From the NCBI RefSeq assembly GCF_964275005.1, contig NW_027307651.1, positions 620,001-684,000 on the forward strand: a stretch of 64,000 bases of DNA, given 5' to 3'. The number at the start of each line of letters is the position of its first letter. Position 1 is the first letter of the stretch. Under the pieces are notes generated by a model. It saw only the letters and a list, made by a program, of their open reading frames with translations, ran no database searches and had not been told where the DNA came from. This document shows positions 55,016 through 64,000 of this stretch, one piece after another. The translations under genes were made by a program, and so were the position numbers. This DNA is from Diadema setosum (taxonomy: Eukaryota > Echinodermata > Echinoidea > Diadematoida > Diadematidae).

Positions 55016-56450
55016 TGTGCAACTACAGTGCCTCGAAAGAAGTAGCCAATCACACAGTGTTCTTACAATATAACAATCAGTAAGATTTATTATCTGGTCT
55101 CAAATTGTGGTCGTTTACAATAATAACATATTACAAACTTGAATACAGATATCCAATTCCACTTGATCTTGAGCTTGGTTGCTCTGCTCGTTGGTTTATT
55201 CTAGAAGCTCCCGTGCTTGGTTGCTCTAGGTTGTCGACGATGCCCTGCCTGAAGTAGCGGGTCGTCTACCCTTACTTCTGGTCCTCTCTGGAACCCTAAA
55301 CGTGGTCCTCGCTGGAACCCTAAACGGTGGCTCTCTCCCTGGAACCCTAAACACCCTGTTAATTTAATAACATGATACCTCCCTTATAATTTGTGGTCTT
55401 TGGTTATTCCTGATTCTATTCATATAACTTCAACAAAACATATGATTGTATATTCCATCATATTAACATTGATTAGCCACACATAATTTCCATAATAATG
55501 TTTCACCATGGATCATTATCTTTCATTGTTGAATAGGGGTGATTAATCAGCCCATTAAAATCTAAGCGTTGTTCTAATTCTCTATTTTAACAATGCAATT
55601 AAAATTCGGTTTGACATACAAACATCACACATACAATGCAATATCGGGAATTACATAGGAACTTACAAGGCATAAACGACTTCAATTAAATGATCGTGTA
55701 CTTACAACAGTTGTTGGTGTTTACACTCGAATCCTCCTAGATTCTCTTCTGGACGGTCAGGCTGTCCAAGCCGAAATGCAACAATCCCTGAATCACACTG
55801 ATTCCAAATAACACTCTGCTACTCTCTAACTTCGCAATCTCGAAGTACCGTAGCCTGGTCCTGAGTGTTCCGCAAATAATGTGGCATCTGAATTTTATGC
55901 TCAAACACTGCATATTTATACATTTGTTGGACCATAGGTCTCCATGTAAAATTAATTAAATGAAGTGACTTCCTAGAAAGTTTTCACAGAAGTCCTGCCC
56001 CCTTTTCTTATTGGTTGGCGTTTTCTGTCTGTCAAAACTTTCCTGAGTATCTCATTTTGCATTGGTCAGCCTCTGCTTGACGTCACCACTTCCTGTCTAC
56101 AGAAACCAAAATTCTTTGAAGTGGCCCTGTTTTGACCTAGCTAGAAACTTGTGTTTGACGTCGTGAATGACGTCCACATACCAGTTAGTATGAGGCATAC
56201 TACCAGGGATACCCTTTCCTCGTATTTTGACGTCATGTACGGTTTACTCATCCCCAAAACATTTAATTCCAAATCACTCTCTTTTACCTTGATTGTGCAT
56301 CGCAGCATCTCCTTATATGGTTATTTTGATGCAAGCTTTTGTCCTTAAAGCTGCACTTCTTTTGTAACCATTGCGATAACATCAATTTCTTACATGAGCT
56401 ACTTAATAAACAGTAGTACAATGAGACAAAATATGTCATATCATGACACA
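55016..56450 (-). mobile_element. Probable solo LTR, retroelement fossil
   Basis: About 1.4 kb, bounded approximately by TG and CA, lying inside the larger insertion. Read on the minus strand it begins TGTCATGATATGACA, has a TATAAATA box in its middle and an AATAAA signal near its far end, the usual layout of a long terminal repeat. No internal retroelement genes adjoin it, so it appears solo. The family was not determined (Ty3-like or BEL-like are possible), and the exact ends are uncertain. It must be younger than, or brought in by, the insertion that split copy B. Confidence 0.45.
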
Positions 56451-56781
56451 CTCCCTCTCACATATATTAAAAAAAAAATGTTTTCATACTTTTAAGGTCT
56501 GATTTTCCGCCGAAAGTCATCTGATAAGCAAAAAAAAAAAAAAAAAAAAAAGCAAAAAGAACTTCGTCTTCATATTTTTGCTGCCACTTTCCTCCCACAT
56601 TATATTTCATGCAAAAGAGTGGGACATCCGATCCCTGTATAAAGTGTGTGTGTGTGTGTGTGGGGGGGGGGCACCAAGCTTCTCCCCCCCCCCCTCCCCA
56701 AGGCTGCGCCGGTCCGGTGGGCTTGTAATCGTGGTGATGGTGACCATCCCCCCCACTCCTCAGGACGGATTTACGCCGTTG

Positions 56782-56842
56782 GCTACCGGTGACTCTCTGA
56801 ATGGAACGTCAACCAAAGAAATTACTCTTCTGTCTATACCAG
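56782..56842 (+). pseudogene. Copy B Ig C1-like exon, 3' part
   Basis: It reads ATGDSLNGTSTKEITLLSIP and ends at donor G|GTTCTG in phase 1, matching VGDSVNGTSTAEITLLPIS of gene A. This is the remainder of the exon split at 49914. Confidence 0.85.
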
Positions 56843-57296
56843 GTTCTGTGGAAAGTTTTCAAGTTTGTCATTCTGAATAATAGCGTGTCTTATTAGACCT
56901 TCATACCGCCATACAAACTATGAAAAAAAGGTATCCATAACAAAAACAGAAAATTAATTTGTTTTTATTCTGATTTGTCACGTGGAAATCTAATCCGAGT
57001 TGGCATTTTTATTTTGATTGAATGGAATAGACTGACAATACAAACAAATGCGAGGTTACTCTGCTTTTAAAAGCTCTTGAATAAAAAAAAAAACACCGTT
57101 CACTATATATCGCTCAGTATAATTTATTGTCTATCATAATGTGTAGTTTTGTACAGTCAATTCAAACGTCTGTGGCACTAAGCAGAACATCGTCCATGCT
57201 GTAAAGTTAACGAGGTACAAATCGACATGTTTAATGACTTCTAACTCTATCAATTATGGACTAACGCTTATTTATTGTGTCAATATGAAATTTCAG

Positions 57297-57395
57297 GAAA
57301 ACGCATAAATGTTGGTCTCATCATTGGACTCTCCATTGGTATACCTGTCGCCGTATCCATCCTATTTCTCCTCGTTAGAAAGTTTCAGCAAAAAG
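57297..57395 (+). pseudogene. Copy B transmembrane exon
   Basis: After TTTCAG it reads GKRINVGLIIGLSIGIPVAV then SILFLLVRKFQQK and donor AAG|GTAGGT. It is 99 nt, open, phase 1 on both sides, and clearly homologous to 13528-13653. Confidence 0.85.
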
Positions 57396-57652
57396 GTAGG
57401 TATCGTTTTATGTTTCTGCGTTTACTTGTATATTCATTTTTGGTTTGTTTTCTTCATGACATGGAATGAATTTAAGATATTTCCGTCTTTTGAATTTTCG
57501 TATTTAAACGATTGAAATTGTTTAAATGAACCATTTCTGCCATGTCTGCCAAGTGATTATTGGGAGAGACTCAGCGAAAGATTAAAAAAAAATACAAACA
57601 ACTTCGGCTGTATGGTAATAATATTTCGAAAATCAATATTCATGTCATTCAG

Positions 57653-57783
57653 TTTCGGAGGAATTAACATCGACCGAGCAGACAACCCTGAATAGCGAAG
57701 TTGAGAGCAAAAAGTGGTACTCCATTAAATGGGCGGACTTCAAACTTTGTTGTAGACGACTAAGGGACGTATCCAGCCCACAC
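57653..57783 (+). pseudogene. Copy B cytoplasmic exon
   Basis: It is 131 nt, the same length and phases as in gene A. It reads SEELTSTEQTTLNSEVES, then KKWYSIKWADFKLCCRRLRD and donor CAC|GTGAGT. No damage is seen in this exon. Confidence 0.85.
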
Positions 57784-58886
57784 GTGAGTATGAAGTGGGG
57801 ATGACGTGTGCTTCTCTACAGGAATCTTATGTGATGATTTGTGCAAAATGATATAATATGGACTGGTCTTGAGAGGATACAACATTTAATTCCCCATTCT
57901 GTTCTATTTCTACATGTTAACGTAGGGGCCTACATTGTATAGCTGCATTTATACGATCCTCCGAGGCTCGAGTTTTTTACTTGTTTTTTCAACTGTTCAC
58001 AAGCTCAGAATTAACGGGTTAGCTATCGTGCTCAGTATCTCGAGGTTTTATTTTGTGTTTATGTGTTGTTGTTGTTGTTGTTGTTGTTTTATTTTGTTTT
58101 GTTTTTTTAGTACACATATAGAAATAACCCGTTAATTGGTAATGGAGATATCTGCCAGCGAATCTGTGCCTGTATAAAATCTTCCAAACTGGGGGCACGC
58201 TAACCCGTTATATTGTGCGTGTGAATGCGGCTTTAAGAAGTTAAAGACCTCGTCATTGTGCGCACGCTGGTATGACTTTGCACTGTAATTATTGGATATA
58301 CAATCTCGCGCCAGTATTTGAGGCGTTCCCACCTTCACCGCGAGGAAATCAGCATGCTAATTCGGAAATAAGCGGGAGATTTCTTGGGTTTAGCTTCGTG
58401 CTCTTGATCGCGCTAATTTGTTATTGTTTCGGGGTCTCAGGTGAAAAAAACGAAAAAAATATAAATACCCCTCTTGTTTAACACGCAAATCTCATAGGCG
58501 TTTGTATAATATGGAGATGTGAGAAATTTACCCCTGCTGGTCACGTAAAAAGGAGGGGGATACAATTTCGTAGAACCACAGCTCACATGTCTCATAAAAT
58601 TATGAGTAAACATGCAAAAAATTTCCCCACTATGGATATGCAGGCATGTCAAAATATCAAAATGCTCATCGTTATATGGGAATTATTTTTGCAAGCATTA
58701 AATCCATGTCATTTTAAGCATTTCAGAATCTTATGCTCGTACATATGTATTGTAAGGCAAAATGTCGTTTTGTAGGGACATTGTTTATACAGCTTTGTTT
58801 AAACATTTTATTTAAAAACATTGTTACTATAAAAAACAAACTGTGAAAAAAAAAAAAATTTGTCTCTCTCTCTCTATCTCTTTCAG
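57784..58886. other. Copy B intron between cytoplasmic and Rost exons
   Basis: Contains a (GTT)n run at about 58068-58087 and otherwise nothing recognisable. It ends in a CTCTCTCT polypyrimidine stretch and the CAG acceptor. Confidence 0.5.
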
Positions 58887-59112
58887 CCACGAATACCATT
58901 CTGGTTTTAGGCCTTATACCGGACCGTAATCGCCGCCTATTTCTTTGTATTTTTCATAACGTACGTTGTACTCGGCGTGAAGGCACTGGGCGCGAAGTTC
59001 TTCATTTACCTTCCGGTCTGGGCGTATACTGCCTCCGTGTGCTATGTGTGCCTTGCCTTCTTCAATGCTGTGGTGGACTTCGTAAAGAGCAGAAGAAATG
59101 CAGAACTTGAAG
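58887..59112 (+). pseudogene. Copy B Rolling stone exon 1
   Basis: It is 226 nt as in gene A and reads PRIPFWF, then TAG where gene A has a Tyr codon, then ALYRTVIAAYFFVFFITYVV, GAKFFIYLPVWAYTASVCYV and SRRNAELE before GTATTA. Only the one stop interrupts it. GAKFFIYLPVW is closer to the family pattern (GAKWFIYLTNW-like) than gene A is. Confidence 0.85.
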
Positions 59113-59618
59113 GTATTAGTATGAGGGAGATGAGGAAGCTAACATAAAAGACAATGATGAGGTTTCCTGTTTTAATAATAAGCCCACTAATGCAGGGGTC
59201 GGCGTTAGCCATGGTCCGGCCAACGGGTGGCCTGGGTCACTAAAATGTGATGTTTGGCCACCAATTAAACTCCCTTCTGATAGTTATGGTTTAGTGGCCC
59301 AACAGGGCAAATCAGAATGAAAATAAATTCTTATACTTGCTTTTATTTCCTTTCGGGCCAGTTTAGTTTCAAATCAATTCTTTTTGCAAATTTTAGTGAC
59401 CCAAAGGCAAAAAGTTTGTGTCGAGGCTTTGTGATATTAGTATATATATTTTTTTTTTTCTATGTCGAGCAAAAGTTATTCAGGACGAGTTATTTAAAGA
59501 GCTTACTGAGATTTTTATGCGGTTACCCCTAGAGAAAGACCGTGTTGACATTGTTGTCACTTGGTATTATAATAATGATGTGATGAATGACCAGTAGAAT
59601 GAATTTTCAGATGCTTAA

Positions 59619-59625
59619 ACACACA

Positions 59626-59667
<42 letters not shown>
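59619..59667. repeat. (AC)n microsatellite
   Basis: About 23 AC units with one interruption, in the last intron of copy B. Confidence 0.9.
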
Positions 59668-59669
<2 letters not shown>

Positions 59670-60248
59670 CAGACTAATTAAGTATACAAAATTATGATGC
59701 TGATAAACAAATATGACTGCGTTCTTAAGCCATTTCAGTCATGGTCTATTTTATCGATATGACTTTGGAAGACACAATTACTCATACGGCAATTTTCGTT
59801 TCCTTTCGAATCATTTCCCTTTATTTTTTTTATCTTTTTGGTCATATACAGTAGCTTCATCTTTCAAATTATCAACCATACTGTTAGCAACACGCGTTTG
59901 ACATTTAAAAAGAAATGAAAGCATTCTCAAGCAACGCTGTAACATTTATATAGTGATCGCAGGGTTTCGTTTCTCATTGTCTTCTTACAGTTTATCAATT
60001 GGCTACTCTTTCTTCTGTCCTATACTTTCTCATTTCTCTTTCTCTCTCTCACATACACAGTTTCGTTTATCTGAATTTACATGAGGGAAAATTAGGGTCG
60101 AAACAACAGCACCCGTCCATGCTTACATCAAAGTCGTGAGTGCATATAGCATAGCTTCCTTGATCATTTTCGTTTCGTTTTAATCTTTCTTCGTGCCAAT
60201 TTGTGTTGATTACCATAGTATACATGTATATTCTCTTTATACTTTTAG

Positions 60249-60787
60249 ACAAAGTTCGGTCCCAGATTCAGTGGTGTCTAACGGGGGGTGGTTGGCTATT
60301 CCTGTACTTCAGCATTTCGGTAAAGCTACCCATTTTCGTGTACCTTTGCGTCGATGTCCTCCCCACCGCCGTCTGCATCATCGAAGTCTTTCTCACCCTG
60401 ATCGTTGTCGGCTTCGTGCACGTGGTTTACCCAGACTTCTATCTGGTCATCAACTTGCTCTTCACTGTCATCTACTAGGCGGCTGGAGGAACGGACCCCT
60501 TTGGAAACCCCTATATTTCTCACTTTATCGACTATGGAAACGCCCCAGGCATCGCGGCCGCTAGTGTTTTTGGCGCGGCCTTGGCAGTGCTGCTGGCTCA
60601 GGCCGTTTTCAAGGGATTGTACGCCCTCCGTGTCCGATGTATGCATAGGAGAAAAACAGAAGCCGTTCCTGTTACCGATGAGCTATCAACTGTCGAGGCC
60701 GCTAAACTCGACCGTGCTATAGGTACCCAACTCACTGACAACATAGCACATCCAGATGCCGTTTTTTTTTTTTTTCTAATTAAGTGA
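60249..60787 (+). pseudogene. Copy B Rolling stone exon 2
   Basis: After CTTTTAG it reads DKVRSQIQWCLT, lacks about 20 codons of the FTAAPSILTTLADW region, then LYFSISVKLPIFVYLCVDVL, VGFVHVVYP, FTVIY, TAG in place of TGG (Trp), AAGGTDPFGNPYI, PGIAAASVFGAALAVLLAQA and GLYALRVRCM. AAGGTDPFGNPYI is the textbook Rost motif. The tail runs past the gene A stop position to TGA at 60785 through an A/T homopolymer. Confidence 0.85.
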
Positions 60788-61307
60788 AATATAGAACATA
60801 CATTAAGATTAAGTACGAGTGCATTGACCCCGAAATTCGTTGCGTAATTGAAATCATTGTTTAAAAAAAATCTCAGAATTGAAAAAGAAGAAGTTGTAAC
60901 AGCATAAATACTAAATACACACTTAACATTATGTTCGTAAAGGAACTTTATACATAATTATTATTACAGAACTATGATTATGTCAATGTACAGCATGATG
61001 TCAGAGGCAGTGACAGTACCAGAAACATGACCAAAATGAATATGGAACCTATACTGTAACCTCTTAGGGAACTCGAAAACTTGCAGTATCCAAATTAAAG
61101 AGACAATTACCAGGCAAATTGGAAATGAAATAAAAATGGAAACATCGTTTCGTATAATGTATGTGTAGGGGAAAAGGGGGTTTATATCGAAAGGAGAAAA
61201 AAAAGTTATCAACTTTTCGAAGCTGACAATGCAGAAATGTATCTACATGACCCATGAGAAATAATTATCTAATAAACAAATTTAGCCCAATGTACCCAGT
61301 CAACCTT

Positions 61308-61338
<31 letters not shown>

Positions 61339-61586
61339 GAAGGGTTTGTTTGCAAAAACCGACAAGTCCATTTTTGAAGATTTTGAAGTACGATCTCTGT
61401 CATAAAGTACAAAATACTACCTTTTAAATGATATATTGGTCACTACATATAAATATATATTTTTGAAGTTATGGTCAAAAGAAGCAAAAATTTTCTTATT
61501 ATTGTCTTTATTTTTCTTTACCTTTAATCGCAAATACCTCCATTTGGCAAATATGGACTTATCGGTTTTTGCAAACAAACTCTTCA
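61339..61586. mobile_element. Family 5 short inverted-repeat element, copy 3
   Basis: The ends are GGGTTTGTTTGCAAAAACCG and CGGTTTTTGCAAACAAACTC, between two TA tracts (61313-61338 and 61586-61595). Interior as in the other two copies. Confidence 0.8.
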
Positions 61587-61611
61587 TATATATATACATA
61601 TACATATAAAC

Positions 61612-63485
61612 ATGAATGACTTGGCAACTCGAATTGACAGAATGTATAACGTCTGTAGACTTATACCGTTTCACGGATTTATTCATTTATTTCCGTTTTA
61701 TTTCAACAGGGTAGCCCTTTCAGTTAACAAACTGCTCTACCAAGGGGGCCTGCACAATAAAAAGATACAAAAACATATATTCAAATGCACAACGTTATGA
61801 TCAAAACAAACGTAAACATATCAACCAGATAGCAAAGAGAGAAAAAAAAAATATGTGTAACAAAAAGTATACTTTGATAAGAATACAGCATGAATTAGAA
61901 AGAAAGAAAGAAAGAGAATATACATAACGCGAGTTAAAAAACAACTATAACAACAACAACAACAACAACAACAGAACAAATGATATGTCAGTTCCCGGTG
62001 TCACAGAAAAAGTCATATTATGTATTGCACTCTGTTTTTCGTGTGAAAAATCACAATAGGGTTAAAACTTGAGAGATAAAATTCTACTCTGTTTTTTAAA
62101 TACAGGAAAAGATGACAAAACTTGCATAAAACGAGGTAATTCGTTCCAAAGATTTGACCCTTGATAATGCAGAGATCTCTTATAATATTCCGTGCGGGGT
62201 GTATTGATTTTTAGTGGGCAAGAGAGTGCATGTCGAGTTCGCAAATTGACATTACGAAAAACAATTATATCTTTTAAATACACTGGCAGCATATCGTTGA
62301 TCAATTTATACATAAAAAATACGTTTGGTATTGCTTCCTTTGTATAATCGTTTGCCAGTTTAATTGTCTTAAAAGAGTAGTACTGGATATTGAAAAATCA
62401 GCATATAAAACCAAACGAGCATATCTATTTTGCAATTTTTGTATTTTCTTGATATTGCACTTTGTACTTCTGCCCCAGATTACAAGACCATAATCAATAC
62501 GCGGCAAGATTAATGCACTATATAACATAATTAAAATATTTCGTGGAATGTTCTTTCTTAACTGTCGGATACACCCAATAATTTTAGAAACCTTCACATA
62601 TACCTTTTCAATTTGCTTATTCCATGTGAAACACTCATCCAATACAACACCCAAATATTTAAATTCATGAACTTGATCAATTATTTCCTTATTATATTTG
62701 ATAACTAAAACAGCACTATTGACTCTCCGTTTTGTACCAATCAACATACACTTACATTTCTCAACATTCAATTCTAGATCATTAAATTCCACCCATTTGC
62801 ATATCTTCTTAAACTCCTTTTGCAACAGTTTAGAAACAACATTAATATTTCTGTCTTTACCAAAAACTGAAGCATCATCCGCATATAAACACAATTTTGT
62901 ACTTTGTACAAATGATAATTTGCACATGTCATTAATGAATATAGAAAAAAGCAGAGGTCCCAATATTGACCCTTGTTGGCGATCAAGGAAATAATTTCTA
63001 AACCAGTTCAGTTCATTGTCATGAAAACCATATCTTAATAACTTACTGAGTAGAATGATATGTGAAACTTAATCAAAAGCTCGTTTGAAATCTAAAAACA
63101 AACATCCTGTTACATAACCTTCGTCAATATTCCTTAGAATGTATTCATTCAAATCCAGTAATACTGTTGGTGTTGAATGCATTGGGCGAAATCCAGATTG
63201 ACAATCACTTAATAACTTATTTGAAGTGAAATAATCATCCACTTGCTCGTATACAGCTTTCTCAAAAATTTTCATGATGTGACATATAACAAATAGGTCG
63301 ATAATTGCTATTACACATTGTCCTTATTTCCACTCTTAAATACAGGTGTAACTTTAGCCTTTTTCCGATCAGAAGGTATAATTGATAAATGAAGTGACAA
63401 ATTAAACAAATAAGTAAGCGGTTTGGAAATAAAGGGCGAAGCAATCTTTAAAAGATACGGGTGTAGGTTGTCAAGACCACATGAT
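61612..63485 (-). mobile_element. LINE, 5'-truncated, ORF2 reverse transcriptase to 3' end
   Basis: The minus strand reads, in order, KAKVTPVFKSGNKDN and NYRPICYMSHHENF (63262-63380), FEKAVYEQVDDYFTSNKLL with LFLDFKRAFD (63069-63275), GPLLFSIFINDM, LCLYADDASVFGKD, FNDLELNVEKCKCMLIGTKR, FKYLGVVLDECFTWNKQIEK and the C-terminal tail RTRHALSCPLKINTPRTEYY with LHYQGSNLWNELPRFM (62062-62313). The YADD motif is intact. About three frame breaks separate the pieces. The UTR contains a TTG/AAC run at 61949-61972 and a CCTTGGTAGAGCAGTTTGTT segment. It is a CR1/L2-like non-LTR element, cut at its 5' end by the minisatellite that starts near 63490. Confidence 0.8.
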
Positions 63486-63494
63486 TTACCCGTA

Positions 63495-63735
63495 TCAGGA
63501 CAACTCCCCCGGAGGACGTCTCCCCCGGAGGACTACTCCCCCGTAGGACGTCTCCCCCGGGGGGCAACTCCCCCGGAGGACAACTCTCCCGGAGGACAAA
63601 TCCCCCGAGGACAACTCGCCCGGGGGGCAACTCCCCCGGAAGACAACTCCCCCGGAGGACAACTCCCCCGGGGGACAACTCCTCCGGAGGACAACTCCCC
63701 CGGAGGACAACTCCCACCTGACAACTGCCCCGGGG
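63495..63735. repeat. 17-bp GC-rich minisatellite
   Basis: About 14 units of GGACAACTCCCCCGGAG with variants (GGACGTCTCCCCCGGAG, GGGCAACTCCCCCGGAG). It is open in several frames on both strands (PPEDNSPGGQLPRG on +), which is expected of a repeat whose unit is not a multiple of three and contains no stop; it is not evidence of a gene. Confidence 0.9.
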
Positions 63736-64000
63736 ACGTATGCTGGGGGACAATCCCATAACTAAAAAAGGTGTTTCTTTTTTGTGTCCCAGAAATGAAA
63801 ATTAAATTCATCTGTGTAAAAACAGTATTCTTTTTTTATATAAAATTTAAATTAAAGTTAGCGTTACCTAAGACACGTCCATCTATATAACAAAGTTTTT
63901 GAAATCTCAGCACAAATTTTTCACCATTGTACACGCTACATATAATGTCGAAAAAAGTAGAAACGCAGGGCCATTTTATCACTGAAAGTTGGTCAAGAGA
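63736..64000. other. Unassigned end of window
   Basis: AT-rich sequence with nothing recognised. Confidence 0.4.

Larger units (their letters stand above)
49915..56781. mobile_element. ~6.9 kb insertion with GGCGTAAATCC ends inside the copy B Ig exon
   Basis: The left border reads ATGGGCGTAAATCCCGGGGG and the right border ACGGATTTACGCCGTTG, so the ends are inverse copies of GGCGTAAATCC next to G or C runs. The Ig coding sequence continues on the far side (GCTACCGGTGACTCT, ATGDS). Exon parts total 345 nt against 342 in gene A; one extra A and two duplicated bases account for this. Inside are more G-run repeats (50433-50490, 50756-50800), a satellite-like array (50810-54530), a further C-run repeat near 54828-54845 and a probable solo LTR (55016-56450). 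No transposase was recognised. Confidence 0.75.
45593..60787 (+). pseudogene. Copy B: Ig - TM - Rolling stone paralogue, disabled
   Basis: Recognised parts are a leader exon (45593-45668), an Ig C exon split by a ~6.9 kb insertion (49631-49914 and 56782-56842), a TM exon (57297-57395), a cytoplasmic exon (57653-57783), Rost exon 1 (58887-59112) and Rost exon 2 (60249-60787). Splice sites and phases agree with gene A. Damage: one extra A in an A run of the Ig C exon, the large insertion, a TAG in each Rost exon, and loss of about 20 codons after IQWCLT in the last exon. No Ig V exon was found between leader and Ig C exon, where a tandemly duplicated 1.12 kb repeat lies. Much of the reading frame is otherwise well kept, so inactivation looks recent or allelic. 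Confidence 0.8.

Noticed and set aside
63495-63735. CRISPR-like array
   Set aside because: Units are contiguous without spacers and the DNA is eukaryotic.
63423-63761. 112-codon frame rich in PPEDNSPGGQ, resembling a repetitive structural protein
   Set aside because: It is a 17-bp minisatellite open in several frames on both strands, with no gene context.

Overview
The window is a repeat-dense, gene-poor stretch of animal nuclear DNA. Introns are long, there are GT-AG splice sites, many short inverted-repeat transposons, LINE remnants and microsatellites. The repeat style (short foldback elements with termini such as GGGCCCCATTTCAT, G-run elements, CR1/L2-like LINE tails) and the gene content suggest a marine invertebrate deuterostome. 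An echinoderm is my best guess, but this is inferred from style and not proven.

The gene content is one unusual gene family on the + strand. Gene A (about 6.8-25.2 kb) reads as an Ig V-like exon, an Ig C1-like exon, a single-pass transmembrane exon, a short cytoplasmic exon and two exons that encode a complete multi-pass membrane domain of the Rolling stone (Rost) family. All exon phases are compatible. With the 76-nt leader exon of the paralogue as stand-in, the exons add up to 1698 nt (566 codons with stop), so the likely product is a ~565-residue chimera of an Ig receptor and Rolling stone. Copy B (45.6-60.8 kb) has the same exon order and phases. It lacks a recognisable V exon, has a ~6.9 kb insertion inside its Ig C exon, one frameshift, two in-frame TAG codons and a small internal deletion, so it is a pseudogene. 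Copy C (27.6-31.0 kb) is a lone last exon, broken and split by two small transposons. The locus was thus a tandem array of at least three Ig-Rost units with one still open. Drosophila Rost is a membrane protein needed for myoblast fusion. An Ig-Rost chimera therefore suggests cell-surface recognition coupled to a fusion-type membrane protein, which is inference.

The rest is mobile DNA. (1) Two families of ~650-760 bp elements start TGTGACC; one of them has inserted into itself twice. (2) Two 2.3-2.6 kb elements start CTGCCC, have 4-bp target duplications and repeat their terminal motif inside. (3) Two large foldback structures: 4.0 kb in an intron of gene A and 7.9 kb between copies C and B. 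(4) LINE fragments lie at 5.6, 19.9-23.1, 26.6, 28.4-29.6 and 61.6-63.5 kb. (5) A 1.12 kb composite is tandemly duplicated at 46.3-48.5 kb. (6) A ~3.7 kb satellite-like array lies inside the insertion that splits copy B, next to a probable solo LTR. No tRNA, rRNA or CRISPR was seen.
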